A DNA stretch of 64,000 bases from Steinernema hermaphroditum (Eukaryota > Nematoda > Chromadorea > Rhabditida > Steinernematidae): assembly GCA_030435675.1 (NCBI GenBank), contig CM059621.1:4030001-4094000 (forward strand). The letters run 5' to 3'. The position numbers and the translations under genes were made by a program. Below the pieces are notes generated by a model. It saw only the letters and a list, made by a program, of their open reading frames with translations, ran no database searches and had not been told where the DNA came from. How positions within the stretch are numbered: the stretch's first letter is position 1; each line of letters begins with the position of its first letter. Below are positions 54,213-63,919 of this stretch, one piece after another.

Positions 54213-55302
54213 ATGACACCCGTCCTTCTTCTGTTAGCTGTCGGCACCGGCTTAGCTGCGGCGCAGTGTCAGTTTGACTATCAAGTGCCGAGCGCCGACG
54301 GATCGATCTGCTACACCCTCTGCGCTCAGGCTCTGAGCTACCAAACGGCCATCAGAATGTGTCGCAATGTTGGAGGAACGATTTCTATGAGTCAGGCAGC
54401 TGCAGATGAAGCGAAATTGAAAGGTTAATGACAGAAACCGGTGCTAATGAATGTTTGTGTATTTAGGACTTATGGAGAAGAAGACGAAGTGCTCTCCATT
54501 TCCGCGGCCTGTTCTTGGTTACTGGCACGGCATTCAGAACGGACAATGTGGCATCACTGATTATTCCGGTAGCACTAGCTACTCGAATTGCCTCCAGTTC
54601 AATCCCAACCCTCCCAAAGCAGCGTTTATCTGCCAGAGTGCCGCTATTGCGCCTCCACCGACCACTGCTGCTCCCAGTGAAACAACCACCGTCACTGCGG
54701 AACCCACCACGACTGCCACTGAGGAACCAACAACAACCACGACGACAGAAGAGTCGACAACCACCACCGAGGAGCCGACTACGACCACAGAGGAGCCAAC
54801 GACGACCACTGAGGAGCCGACTACTACTACGGAGGAGTCAACAACTACCACCGAAGAGCCGGCGACTACAACTACCTCTGGAGTGATTGAGGAGGAAGTT
54901 GGTAACTATTTGTTCGTGAGCACACCAATGGATTGGCCCGCCGCAAAGGCCTACTGTGAGGGCAAAGGCACCTATCAGCTAACCACATTCCACAAAGCAA
55001 AAGCTGACGTCCAAGTCGAGTCGATCTTCAAAAACATCGACTCGGACATAGAAGGATGGTGGATGGGTCTACAGAAGCCAGAAGGAGCTGGTGCTGCTTA
55101 CGCTTGGGTAGACGCATCAGTGGTGGATTACAAGAACTGGGGAACAGGACTACCTGATGATACAGAGACTGCCGAGCAGTGCGTTGTGGTAAGTGCAAGT
55201 GTTGAACAATCATACAACCTTTTGTTTCAGTACTGGGAAGGCTGGGTTCCAATGGACTGCAGCATTGAGAACCCATTCGTCTGCGAGAACACCTCACCGT
55301 AA
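54213..55302 (+). CDS. Secreted protein with two C-type lectin domains and a Thr/Glu-rich linker
   Basis: Exons 54213-54423, 54467-55188 and 55231-55302 (334 aa, in frame). Signal peptide PVLLLLAVGTGLAAA, then a first C-type-lectin-like domain (CYTLCAQALSYQTAIRMC ... HGIQNGQCGITDYSG ... CLQFNP...AAFICQS). A linker of about 75 residues follows, built from TTTTEEP-type repeats, and should be heavily O-glycosylated like a mucin. The second C-type lectin domain has DWPAAKAYCEGKG, WWMGLQK, AYAWVDASVVDYKNWGTGLP, CVV and CSIENPFVCEN. The first domain is short and lacks the typical WIG core, so it may be degenerate. Tandem AATAAA signals lie at 55356 and 55365. A minus-strand Val/Gly/Ser frame over the linker is a shadow. 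Confidence 0.88.
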
Positions 55303-55639
55303 CAATCTGTTTTGTTTGTTCCTGCAAAGTGTCGTTGACAATGAAGTGTCAACAAAATAAACTAAATAAATGTTCATGTCTTCACATGTCGGAGAGAGAA
55401 TTTGTATGTCAGCAGGTTCTGTATATAAACGGACGTTCAAAAAACATAGGTTTACGAACAGTCGCACTCTGAAAGTGTAGTTTTCCGTATATACAGGGCT
55501 AGTCGTTGTCGACGTGTCCAGATCGGCCGGTGCAGAAAGGTAGCACTGACTGGAAGAGGTTAGGTTTCGTGTTCTTGAGTGGGAATAGTATTATCAGTAT
55601 CCATTAAGCTGGGAAGGCTTCCCAGTTGCTTCCATCCTC

Positions 55640-56035
55640 CCACCTTTGTGCGGGTAGACGGGCATTGGCGACGACCTTCCTGGCGAGATGGTGAAAATAC
55701 GGCTACCTGGTGTTCCAGGCCTTCAGGGGGACAGCACGATCATTGTGCCAACAATGACGGTCGAGAACAATCGATCTCAATTTTCGTTTGTCTTGTGTAG
55801 TGGTCAACCGAAAAGAAGTAAGGACCGTTTATTAGATCATCCAAGGACTAGCATGTTGGTATTGGGAAATTCCCAATTTTTTATTGTATCCCACTTTTGC
55901 CCGCTGGGAAGCGGTTCCATCCATTTCACAAGTTTTTTTTTTCGAATAAAGGCTTACGCCTTTCGAGACGATAAGTACCACCCTGTCACTCCGTAGTCGT
56001 CGGTCTTCTCCTAGTTTCGACTGCTTCTAATTCTC
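55640..56035 (-). repeat. Dispersed repeat D
   Basis: Two D-derived parts. The first (55660-55790) has GGCTACCTGGTGTTCCAGGCC and GTGCCAACAATGACGGTCG. The second starts with the shared reverse tail AATAAAGGCTTACGCCTTTCG at 55945 and continues CACTCCGTAGTCGTCGGTC, matching 61300-61365. Confidence 0.6.
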
Positions 56036-56765
56036 CAGGGTTTTTGATATCCTGGAATATTTTGATATCGTTCGAAAGCTATGTAAATTGTCTATTGTTT
56101 CCATGCGGCGGATTTTTCGAATTCGACTTAGATCGCGGGATATTAACCAAACAAGTTCAAAATTTGGATCAGTAGGCAGTTGGTGTCTCTTATTTTCCAT
56201 TTTATGCTTGCACAATTTATGTGGAGGTGTGCGGCGACCGAAGCGAGCCTGTAGAAGTGTTTTTTGTTTGTTCTTACACCTTTTCCAAAACTTCCACGCT
56301 GCAAAAGTTAACATGTTTCACCTGTTCCCGAATTTCACACCTATCACGCAGCATATCCATAGTCGCGCGCCAGCATACCCATTTGCGTCGAATTTGAGTC
56401 ACCTACTTGTTCAAGTTCTAAACCAACTGAACTCTTTGAGAATATCTTTTGGATTAACGTTTCGATTATCATACTTTCGTGATCACCAGGACACGTCTAT
56501 CTTGCTAATGTTTAAAATGAAAATTTAAAATTAATCAATTTAAAAATTTATTTACAAATCTATTTAACCTATGTAAAATCTATTTAATAAACTAAATCTA
56601 GGCATAAGACTAAGCCGGAGCTTAAGCCAAGCCTGAACGTTAGCCCATGCGCAAAAATGAATACGGAGCTCGCTTCGCTCGCCCGCAAGTTTAAATGACT
56701 AAGCATGGTCATAAGCCGGAGCCTAAGCACCTGCATAATCACACACTTCAATCCTATATTTGGTT
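56036..56765. other. Intergenic with a module C copy
   Basis: 56595-56735 has AAGCCGGAGCTTAAGCCAAGC, CTCGCTTCGCTCGCCC and AAGCCGGAGCCTAAGC, that is module C. The rest shows nothing recognisable. Confidence 0.4.
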
Positions 56766-58290
56766 GTCCCCGTGGCGTGTACGTCTAATAGATAGGAAGA
56801 GCAACGAGTGGCTCCCAGGCGTCACGAAGGTGAAAGACTTCGATGAAGCTGCAAGAAGAAGAAAATGGAATTTCGCCTGGCGAATTGTCCTGACTCCGCC
56901 GCCAGGGGGGGGGGATACCATAAGCCCGAAACTCTTCACGGCGAAGCTCAAAGAAATCTTCAGAGAGCTCGACTGGAAAGGCTTCGGAATCAACATCAAC
57001 GGCCGGAAACTCTCGAATTTGCGCTTTGTAGACGATATTGCGTTGATCGCCAAGACGGAAGAGGAGCTGCAACAGATGGTGATATTGGGTTGGTGCATTG
57101 AAAATGTCAGTGACATAAACGTGGCATAATTTCGCAGTATTTACTCATAGGGAACAACTGATGGGCGCATTGTGGAGTACAGTGAACTATAACCCTACAT
57201 TATGATTTTCCCCTTGTCCATTGCATTCTTCCTGATCATGGAGAAGTATCCCAATAAGACGGTCTTTAATCTGGTACCTCACAATTGCGAAATACGAAGT
57301 GATGTACGGGATTCCTATGGTTTTAATTGTGTGATGGACGTTGATTGCTGCCAATCACGTACACCGTTATGTCTTACCTTCCGAATGCACCTATCGTTGT
57401 GTTTGTCATATATCACAACATGAGCTAATCTCAAAAAGACGGCCTTCTCGGATCACCATGTTCCGTTAACTCTAACGTTTCCAATTGGTTAAGTACTATA
57501 ACAGACAATGGGGATATGCATCAGTTAGCAGTCGCTCGTAGCTACTATGCCTACATAGTGACTCCACGAGATCATTTTTACTTCACAGAAATAGAGGCCA
57601 AATGTGGAAAAAATGACCCTTGGATCGACAAAACGTCCGACTGCCCGAGGCCGTGTATTTCCAAGTCGACCTCCACAAAAGCTCTCTACTTTGAACTCAG
57701 AGATTTCTTTTTTGTTGTCTATATAGCACTGTCTTAGCTCTATCTTACTCTCACCTGTGCTCATCCATAAGTGACGATATCAAAAGAAACTATCCAAAAT
57801 AAGGTTAAGAGGTCGAAAATCGGAACAAAAAGGTTTTTCAATTTTTAACCCCGCGTATTCTACAAACGAGGAATCCGGATGTTGCCTATAAAGTGGACTG
57901 AAGTTGTACATAAGAACAATGAATACTTTGTCTGAAATCTTTGTGTTTTGTTTCTGTAAATAATCACAAAATGATCTGACATTTTCAATGCACCAACCCA
58001 ATAGAACTCGACGAAGCGTCCCGAAGGAGCGGCTTGAAAATAAACAGGGAAAGGACGAAGATACTAGCAACAAAGGAAGCGTCGATTCTCCTGAACGGAG
58101 AAGAGGTCGAACAAGTCGAAGCCTTCCTCTACCTCGGGCAGGAAGTCAGATTGCGGAGGGACCACTCCAAGGAGATCACCCGAAAAATTCAAAGTGGATG
58201 GAATGTCTTCAGCAAGTTGGTTGAATCTTGGTCCCTCACAAAGTCAGCGCGGAAGAGGCTTACGACGGAAGAGGCTGTCTCGAAACTCAT
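56766..58290 (+). mobile_element. Scrambled RTE-type LINE fragment, split by a MITE
   Basis: Plus-strand pieces of an RTE protein in the wrong order. The C-terminal block VRLIDRKSNEWLPGVTKVKD comes first (56776-56880). After a run of G at 56908 comes the RT block GDTISPKLFTAKLKEIF...LRFVDDIALIA (the active site Ala is Val). It stops at LQQM and resumes after the MITE as ELDEASRRSGL (58005), EVEQVEAFLYLGQEVRLRRD and ESWSLTKSARKR. Removing the MITE and one TA restores the frame at the insertion point. Confidence 0.8.
57085..58001. mobile_element. Mariner-type MITE, 917 bp, TA target duplication
   Basis: Both ends read TTGGGTTGGTGCATTGAAAA inwards, flanked by TA (57083-57084 and 58002-58003). 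It sits inside the RTE fragment. No transposase frame. Its right end is nearly identical to the left end of the copy at 58364, so the two lie inverted to each other. Confidence 0.88.
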
Positions 58291-58363
58291 CACTGGGTGC
58301 GACAACATACAATATGTTAAATGTCGCAAATAAATTCGTAAAAATTGGCGTTACTGCATTTTA

Positions 58364-59268
58364 TTGGGTTGGTGCATTGAAAATGGCCGATCATTTTGCG
58401 ATTATTTATTGAAACAGAACACGAAAATTTCAGTCAAGGTATTCATCATTCTTATGTACAACTACAGTCCACTTTATGGTTAACATCTTGTATAATACGC
58501 GTGGTTTAAAATCGAAGAATGTTTTGGTCCAACTTTCGACCTCTTTACATTTCTCTGAGTGGTTTTCTCTGGTATCGTCATATATGAACGAGCACAGATG
58601 AGTGGAAGACGGGGCTAAGATAGTCCTACATAAACAGCAAAGAAGAAATCTGTCAACTCAAAGTGGAGAGCCATTGTGGGGGTCAACTTGAAAAAGTGAG
58701 GTCTCGGGCAGTCGTACTTTTTGGGAATCCGAGGGTCATTTCCATTTTTTTTGCTTCTATTTCCGTGAAGTAGAAATGAGCTCATGGAGTCGGTATGTGT
58801 GCATGGTAGCTGTGAGTGGTAGCTACCTGCCGCATATCCCCGTTCCTTGTTATAGTACTTAACCAATTGGAAACGTTTGACTTAACGGAACATGGTGATC
58901 CGAAGAGGCCATCTTTTTGAGATTAGCTCATGTTATGATACATGACGAGCACAACGATGGGTACGTTCTGCAGGTAAGATCCAACGATGTTCGTGGTTTA
59001 AGGCATCCACCGCTCATTACACAATCAATATCATAGAAAGCCCCTACATCATTTCACGTTTCGCCATCTCGAGGTGCCAAAAAAATGGCCATTACGATAG
59101 AATAGTCCTCTAACATCAAGAGGAATGTAACGGACAAGCCACCAATCATGGCGTAGGGCGCTAATTCACTGTACTCAGCAACGCATCTGTCGGTTATGCC
59201 CTGGGAGTAAGCGTTGCGAAATTATGGCAAGTTTTGTTTCATCGGCCATTTTCAATGCACCAACCCAA
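58364..59268. mobile_element. Mariner-type MITE, 905 bp, TA target duplication
   Basis: Same family as 57085-58001, in opposite orientation. Ends TTGGGTTGGTGCATTGAAAA on both sides, TA at 58362-58363 and 59269-59270. No transposase frame. The internal sequence is about 80 percent similar by eye to the sibling. Confidence 0.88.
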
Positions 59269-59755
59269 TACATTATGCGGACGCCACATTAACCGACGCC
59301 ATATTAATTGCCGACACCATATTAACCGACGCCACATAATCTAGGGACTCTCACTCGTGTCGCGGTGGAGAGCGGTCGGTCTCTCCGGTCGCTCTCTGAG
59401 TGTTTGGTTGGGTCAGATGGCAAACCCCGTGGCAGTTGTGAGTCTCCCGGCTTCCAGAGGGAATTGGGACACCCGGAAGCCGTAGTCCTACCACCACTGA
59501 CAACAAGATGCCTGACGTCAGGAATCCGACGACGCTGCGTGAGATGTCATCCCGAAGGTCGCCCACGCCCTGAGGACCACCGAAGACGCAACTCCCGGAC
59601 CACGGACCATCAGATGCAAGCTCAGAAGCGTCCGCTGTGCTGCAAACGATGTTCCGCTGCCGTATCCGAAGATTTGCCGATTCCCAGATGCCCCGTGAAA
59701 TGCGCCGTCTACGACCGGTTCGACATCTACGCCGCGCCAGGGATGAACTCGCCTG

Positions 59756-60934
59756 CCAGGGGAGACGGTCAAAATGGCCAAAAAAATGGCCAATTGACAA
59801 AATGGCCAAAAAAATGGCCAATTGACAAAATGGCCGAAAAAAATGGCCAAAAAAAATGGCCAAAGCTGAGAAATGGCCAAAACGATGGTGACGGCACTGA
59901 TGGTGCTTTTCAGCAGGTCAGTGCTATGGTCAAGTTAACAACATTCTTCTGAGGCTCTCGCCACGACTTTTTCTCAGCGAAATTACCGCGCGTTGCATTT
60001 GCTGTTGTTTAGACGATTTACGTTTTTTCTTCTCGTACGAGAACTAGTTTCGAAAAAACGCAAAATTATGTTGTAAATCTGTCCCTCACAGACCGTTTAA
60101 CCATTACTGACCTCCAGAGATGGTATTTCCACTGAGCACATAGCTTTTTTATCTCCCCGACATGTGTTTTTCTCTAGTTCCTCGTCTTCTTCTCCACTTT
60201 TCATTAGTTTTTGAGCCATGTATGTCGAAGAAAAATAATTGTGCGACACGACAAGTGTACGAAATACACGTCCTAGACTTTTAGGATCCGGCTTAGGCCT
60301 AGATATTACATATCGCGGACGAGCGAAGCGAGCCCTACATTCATATCTGTACATGGTTTGACATCCAGGCTTAGGCACACCCCGGCTTGGCTTAGGCAAA
60401 CCCCGGCTTGGCTTAGGCAAACCCCGGCTTGGCTTAGGCAAACCCCGGCTTGGCTTAGGCAAACCCCGGCTTGGTTTAGGCAAACCCCGGCTTGGCTTAG
60501 GCAAACCCCGGCTTGGTTTAGGACTACGCCTATTTATTTAACGCGAGCCCGAAGGGCGAGCCTTTAGTGTTGCCAGCATCGGCAATCTGCCGCTTGGCTG
60601 AGGAGCCGTGTTCGCCAGACGCTTTCCTTTCTAAGACACTGTAAATTCGACGTAAATTCCACAGAGAAATAAGCTTTACATTAGGTTCTCCTTTCAACAT
60701 ACCGGGTTTTGGCTCATTTCTGGCATAGGACAGGGAGCCTTGCGATTTTTTGTAAGAGTTTCGTGAGGGATACAGTAGGACCACCCAGAAATTTAAAAGA
60801 GTTTTCAAGGCCTTTGGCCATTTCTCAGCTTTGGCCATTTTTTTGGCCATTTTTTCAATTGGCCATTCTGTCAATTGGCCATTTTTGATTCGCAATTTTT
60901 TTTTTGGCCATTTTTTTTGGCCATTATGTCCTGG
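59756..60934. mobile_element. TIR element with AATGGCCA-repeat arms and a 9-10 bp target duplication
   Basis: Ends CCAGG and CCTGG. Each arm (59769-59882 and 60813-60928) is made of GGCCAAAAAAATGGCC and AATTGACAAAATGGCC-type repeats in mirror orientation, including GCTGAGAAATGGCC on both sides. The target duplication is AACTCGCCTG (59746-59755) on the left and AACCGCCTG (60935-60943) on the right. The interior holds a seven-unit 21-bp minisatellite and module C (GCGAGCCCGAAGGGCGAGCC) but no coding frame. The size of the duplication and the long inverted arms recall Mutator-like elements. Confidence 0.8.
60370..60516. repeat. Minisatellite, seven 21-bp units
   Basis: Units start CTTAGGCAAACCCCGG and end CTTGG, at 60370, 60391, 60412, 60433, 60454, 60475 and 60496, with only single-base differences. 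In one minus-strand frame it reads PKPSRGL repeatedly, which is not a gene. Confidence 0.9.
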
Positions 60935-61284
60935 AACCGCCTGACACACATCCTCTGTTTGTCTATTTTCGGTGTCGCGCAAGGCATAATGCCTTTGACT
61001 CGCGAAATAAAGTCATAAAGTCAAAGTCACATTATCTAGCCGACGCCGTATTCTCAAAAGCCGACATTCAGCCCAAAGCCGTTTCTTTCTCACTGGGTTT
61101 CTTTCTCCAACAAGCTCGCGTCGTTTTTGGCCCGGTCGCGACGTAAAGTATCAGCTGGGAAGTTCTCAATGTTTTCCAGGCGGGACCCAAATTCTTCGAT
61201 CTTTCCCGAAATTCTTAAAGTTTCGGGGTCGAGATCGAGATCGACATTTCGCCGAGTATCGGAATCGAACGAGTTTACGAGTTT

Positions 61285-61800
61285 ATTTCTCGTACCTAAC
61301 GCTTACGCCTTACGAGACGTCATATATATGCACAAGAAACACATTATCACTCCGTAGTCGGCGGTCTTCTTCTGACTTCGGCACATCAGAGTGGAGCACG
61401 GCGATCCCATTAGTGTGCGCGAGGATCAGAGATGCGAAGAGCTGATTCCGGTGACGGTGGAGCACAGTGCATCTGTCTTCAACTCGGGTGGCGGCGCGGA
61501 CGTCGGAGTTGAAGAGCTTCTTCGGCAGTTTCCGCGGGAGACACGCTAAGAACGGCATCCGGATGAAACACGTCGGTGGAGTACAACGAACGAACTGGGA
61601 ACCATCAGGGCAGCTGGCTGCGCGGACTTTCAGCGAGACTTCGACTTCTCTCGCGGCGCGGGTGGAGTCGGGCGGCAGTGACTAGCTTCTTAGCAAGACG
61701 GTGGAACTGCGGCTCCCTGGTGTTCCAGGCCTTCTGGGAGCCGGGAGTGATCTTTGCACCAACAACGACGAGATCGGAATCGAAAGATCGAAGAAATTGC
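61285..61800 (-). repeat. Dispersed repeat D, long copy
   Basis: The reverse tail CGCTTACGCCTTACGAGACG at 61299 follows TTTATTTCTCG. The body has CACTCCGTAGTCGGCGGTC, AAGAGCTGATTCCGGTGACGG, GACGTCGGAGTTGAAGAGC and CCTGGTGTTCCAGGCCTTC. It ends around 61800 where repeat B begins. Confidence 0.7.
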
Positions 61801-61804
61801 TCGA

Positions 61805-62225
61805 AAATTCGGCTTCCAGAGGGAATTGGGACACCCGGAAGCCGTAGTCCCACCACCGCTGACAACAAGATGTCCGACGCCAGGAATCCCGCTACACGAG
61901 AAATCACTCTGAAGGTCGACGACGCTCCAAGGACACCACCACCGGTGAAAACACAATTTTCGGAGCAAGGAACCGTCTCTTCGAAGCAGATGTTAGCTCA
62001 GAAGCCTTCACTGTGCCGCAAACGCCCGCGAAGAGGATGTTCGGCTGCCGGATCCGAAGTTTTGTCGAGTCCCAGATGTCCCGTGAAGCGCGCCGTCTCC
62101 GACCGGTTCGACATCCACGCCGCTCCAAGGATGAAGCCGGCTGTAACGAGACATCCTTTGTTTGTCGATTATTCGGTGTCGTGCAAGGCGTAAGCCTTTG
62201 ATTCACGAAATAAACTCGTAACTCG
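61805..62225 (+). repeat. Dispersed repeat B, 5'-truncated copy
   Basis: Starts within the body at CTTCCAGAGGGAATTGGGAC and ends with the full tail GTCGTGCAAGGCGTAAGCC and TTTGATTCACGAAATAAACTC. It abuts repeat D head to head. Confidence 0.75.
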
Positions 62226-62829
62226 CTCGAAATTTCGAGACTCGAATAACATCTCTGGTTATATGTAAAACGAACAATGTGATTCTTTATACCTCGTAGT
62301 TCTTCAAAACGGTCGAAATCTCTCTTACAGGTCTTTCTTACTAAAACGTTGTTACTCCGATTGCATTAAACTGTAGTAATGTCTTTACTGCTAAGCACGA
62401 CGGAAAAATGCTGGTGCTATTTGTTTCTTTGTTTGATCGACAAGTTACGGACTTTTTACGTTGCATAGCCTTTCATGGCAATACCGACTACGGTAAACTG
62501 AGTTAACGCGTCGTGCTTAACTTCTACTGTTGAAAACATGGATTATTCTTCCTTTTACTTTTGTTTCCAGTTCTGCTTTATGGTGATAGACTATTTTCCT
62601 TGGATTACCGGTTAATCTGTGATGGTCTATGGCGGAGCCGTGGACTTTTATCACTGTCTCTGCGAATGGCGTAAACACCCTCAGCTGATAAACGAAAAAT
62701 GTAAACAGAAAGTGCGTTTCGCCTGCTTCCAAAAAGATGGCTGCCATTTCTTCTTTGCTTTATGGTGGGAGACTGTTTTGGCAGAGACGGGAAAGATGCT
62801 CGCAAAACGAAATTGGACGATGACCAACT
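62226..62829. other. Intergenic, nothing recognised
   Basis: No gene or known repeat. Short frames only. Confidence 0.3.
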
Positions 62830-63016
62830 TGAACAATCATCCTAACAAAGAAGAGGAGTCTATACTCTTCCAATAAGGTATGCCCACACGCTCGAACAAC
62901 AGCAACAAGTAGAAGAAGCAGATAGCTCCGATTTTAAAGCTGTGCGGGCCAGACTGAATGCAGTATCGGCAGTCATGAATGCTCCGATGCGAATTAAAGA
63001 ATCCCGCGCATGAACG
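62830..63016 (+). CDS. Possible orphan coding exon, unrecognised
   Basis: A plus-strand open stretch after a TAA at 62838 reads GVYTLPIRYAHTLEQQQQ, then VEEADSSDFKAVRARLNAV and SAVMNAPMRIKESRA before TGA. Composition (Gln-rich, charged, helical) looks protein-like, but it has no start codon, clear splice partner or known family. It could be the last exon of a lost gene. Confidence 0.28.
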
Positions 63017-63119
63017 GGTGCCTTGTATTCGCATTCGCATACCACTTTTAGTCTATTTCTACACTGTTAAATTCAGCTGGAACAAAGGGTGCAATCGAGA
63101 ACCAAAGGACCGGAGCAGG

Positions 63120-63185
63120 ACAACCCTGCGCGGGACAACTCGCCGTGGGACAACTCGCCGCAGGACAACTCGCCGCGGGGATGAC
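63120..63185. repeat. Short minisatellite, GGGACAACTCGCCG unit
   Basis: Four imperfect copies of a 15-bp GACAACTCGCCG(C/T)GG unit in tandem. No known function. Confidence 0.7.
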
Positions 63186-63378
63186 AGAATGCAGGCTTCT
63201 AAGGGTTTGTCGATAATGTAGGTCCTAGAGCTAGGCTCATGCCTAGATATTTAAGGACTCAGCGTGCCTCTAAGCAAGAAAACAATTTTATTAAATAAAA
63301 ATAACAAGAGTATAACGGACAATCTTTCTTGGTTCGCTAATGTAAAGTGGTTTTTAAGCATCAAAAGACATCCGTGCT

Positions 63379-63919
63379 TTACGTGTTCGCTCGCTTGCAA
63401 ATATAGGGAAGCGTATATTGACAGCCATTGTTGTTCCAGCATCCGGCTACGTATTGTTGGTTGCAGATAGGGCAGTTGTCACTGAGCAGCTAAAACAACA
63501 ACATTAGTTGCGTTAATGTGCATGTGTCTCACCTGAACGCACTTCTCCCATGCATTATCGGGGTTTTCGGGGCACCAGTTGGTGTAGCCCCATGGCTGGC
63601 CATCGGCCCATTTCCACTGGAAACTTGAAGCAGGAGTGCCGTCGGGTGAGTCCGTGTACGCTCCGATCCAGGGTTGTCCACCCCATCTCTGATCCGACAT
63701 CATAGTTGCGATGACCTGGACGAACTCGTTTTCGTCAGCCGACGTGATGGTAACGAGCGCGGCTCCTTCGGCGACACATGCCGCTTTGGCCTCCTCGTAG
63801 TTCTTCTTTTCGAAGTAGTGCCTGTAGCAGGAATTGGTTTTTGGGAACAAGGCCCATCCTTCGGGGCATGCGGCACTGGCAACGGCAACCAGAGCCGAGA
63901 AGACGATGAGAGACTTCAT
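63379..63919 (-). CDS. C-type lectin domain protein 3 (secreted)
   Basis: Exons 63919-63533 and 63489-63379 give 165 aa. Signal peptide KSLIVFSALVAVASA, then one C-type lectin domain: CPEGWALFPKTNSCYRHYF, NYEEAKAACVAEGAALVTI, RWGGQPWIGAYTD, WADGQPWGYTNWCPENP and, in exon 2, CPICNQQYVAGCWNNNGC with LPYICKR. Cys spacing matches the gene at 49221, and the intron falls at the same place (after CVQ), so the two are duplicates 14 kb apart. The frame upstream of ATG 63919 is not needed. Likely secreted and glycan- or ligand-binding; the ligand is unknown. Confidence 0.92.

Larger units (their letters stand above)
59343..61030 (+). repeat. Dispersed repeat B, split by a 1.18-kb insertion
   Basis: 5' part 59343-59755: head GGACTCTCACTCGTGTCGCG, GGAATTGGGACACCCGGAAGC, CACCACTGACAACAAGATG and GTTCGACATCTACGCCGCG. 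The 3' part resumes at 60944 (CACATCCTCTGTTTGTC) and ends with the tail GCGCAAGGCATAATGCC, CGAAATAAAGTC near 61020. Comparison with 12965-13400 shows that nothing is missing, so the insertion is clean. Confidence 0.85.

Noticed and set aside
54579..54851. Minus-strand Val/Ser/Gly repeat frame
   Set aside because: Antisense of the Thr/Glu-rich linker of the C-type lectin gene.
57516..57737. ORF inside the MITE (YYAYIVTPRDHFYF...)
   Set aside because: The corresponding frames are broken in the two sibling MITE copies, so it is not conserved as protein.
60097..60504. Frame with repeated PKPSRGL
   Set aside because: It is a translation of the 21-bp minisatellite (seven units) inside an insertion element, not a gene.
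60370..60516. CRISPR-like regular repeat spacing
   Set aside because: The units are contiguous with no unique spacers, and this is eukaryotic DNA; it is a minisatellite.
61576..62193. Plus-strand 205-codon ORF
   Set aside because: It runs through the junction of repeat D and repeat B, and similar frames occur in other copies; no protein pattern.
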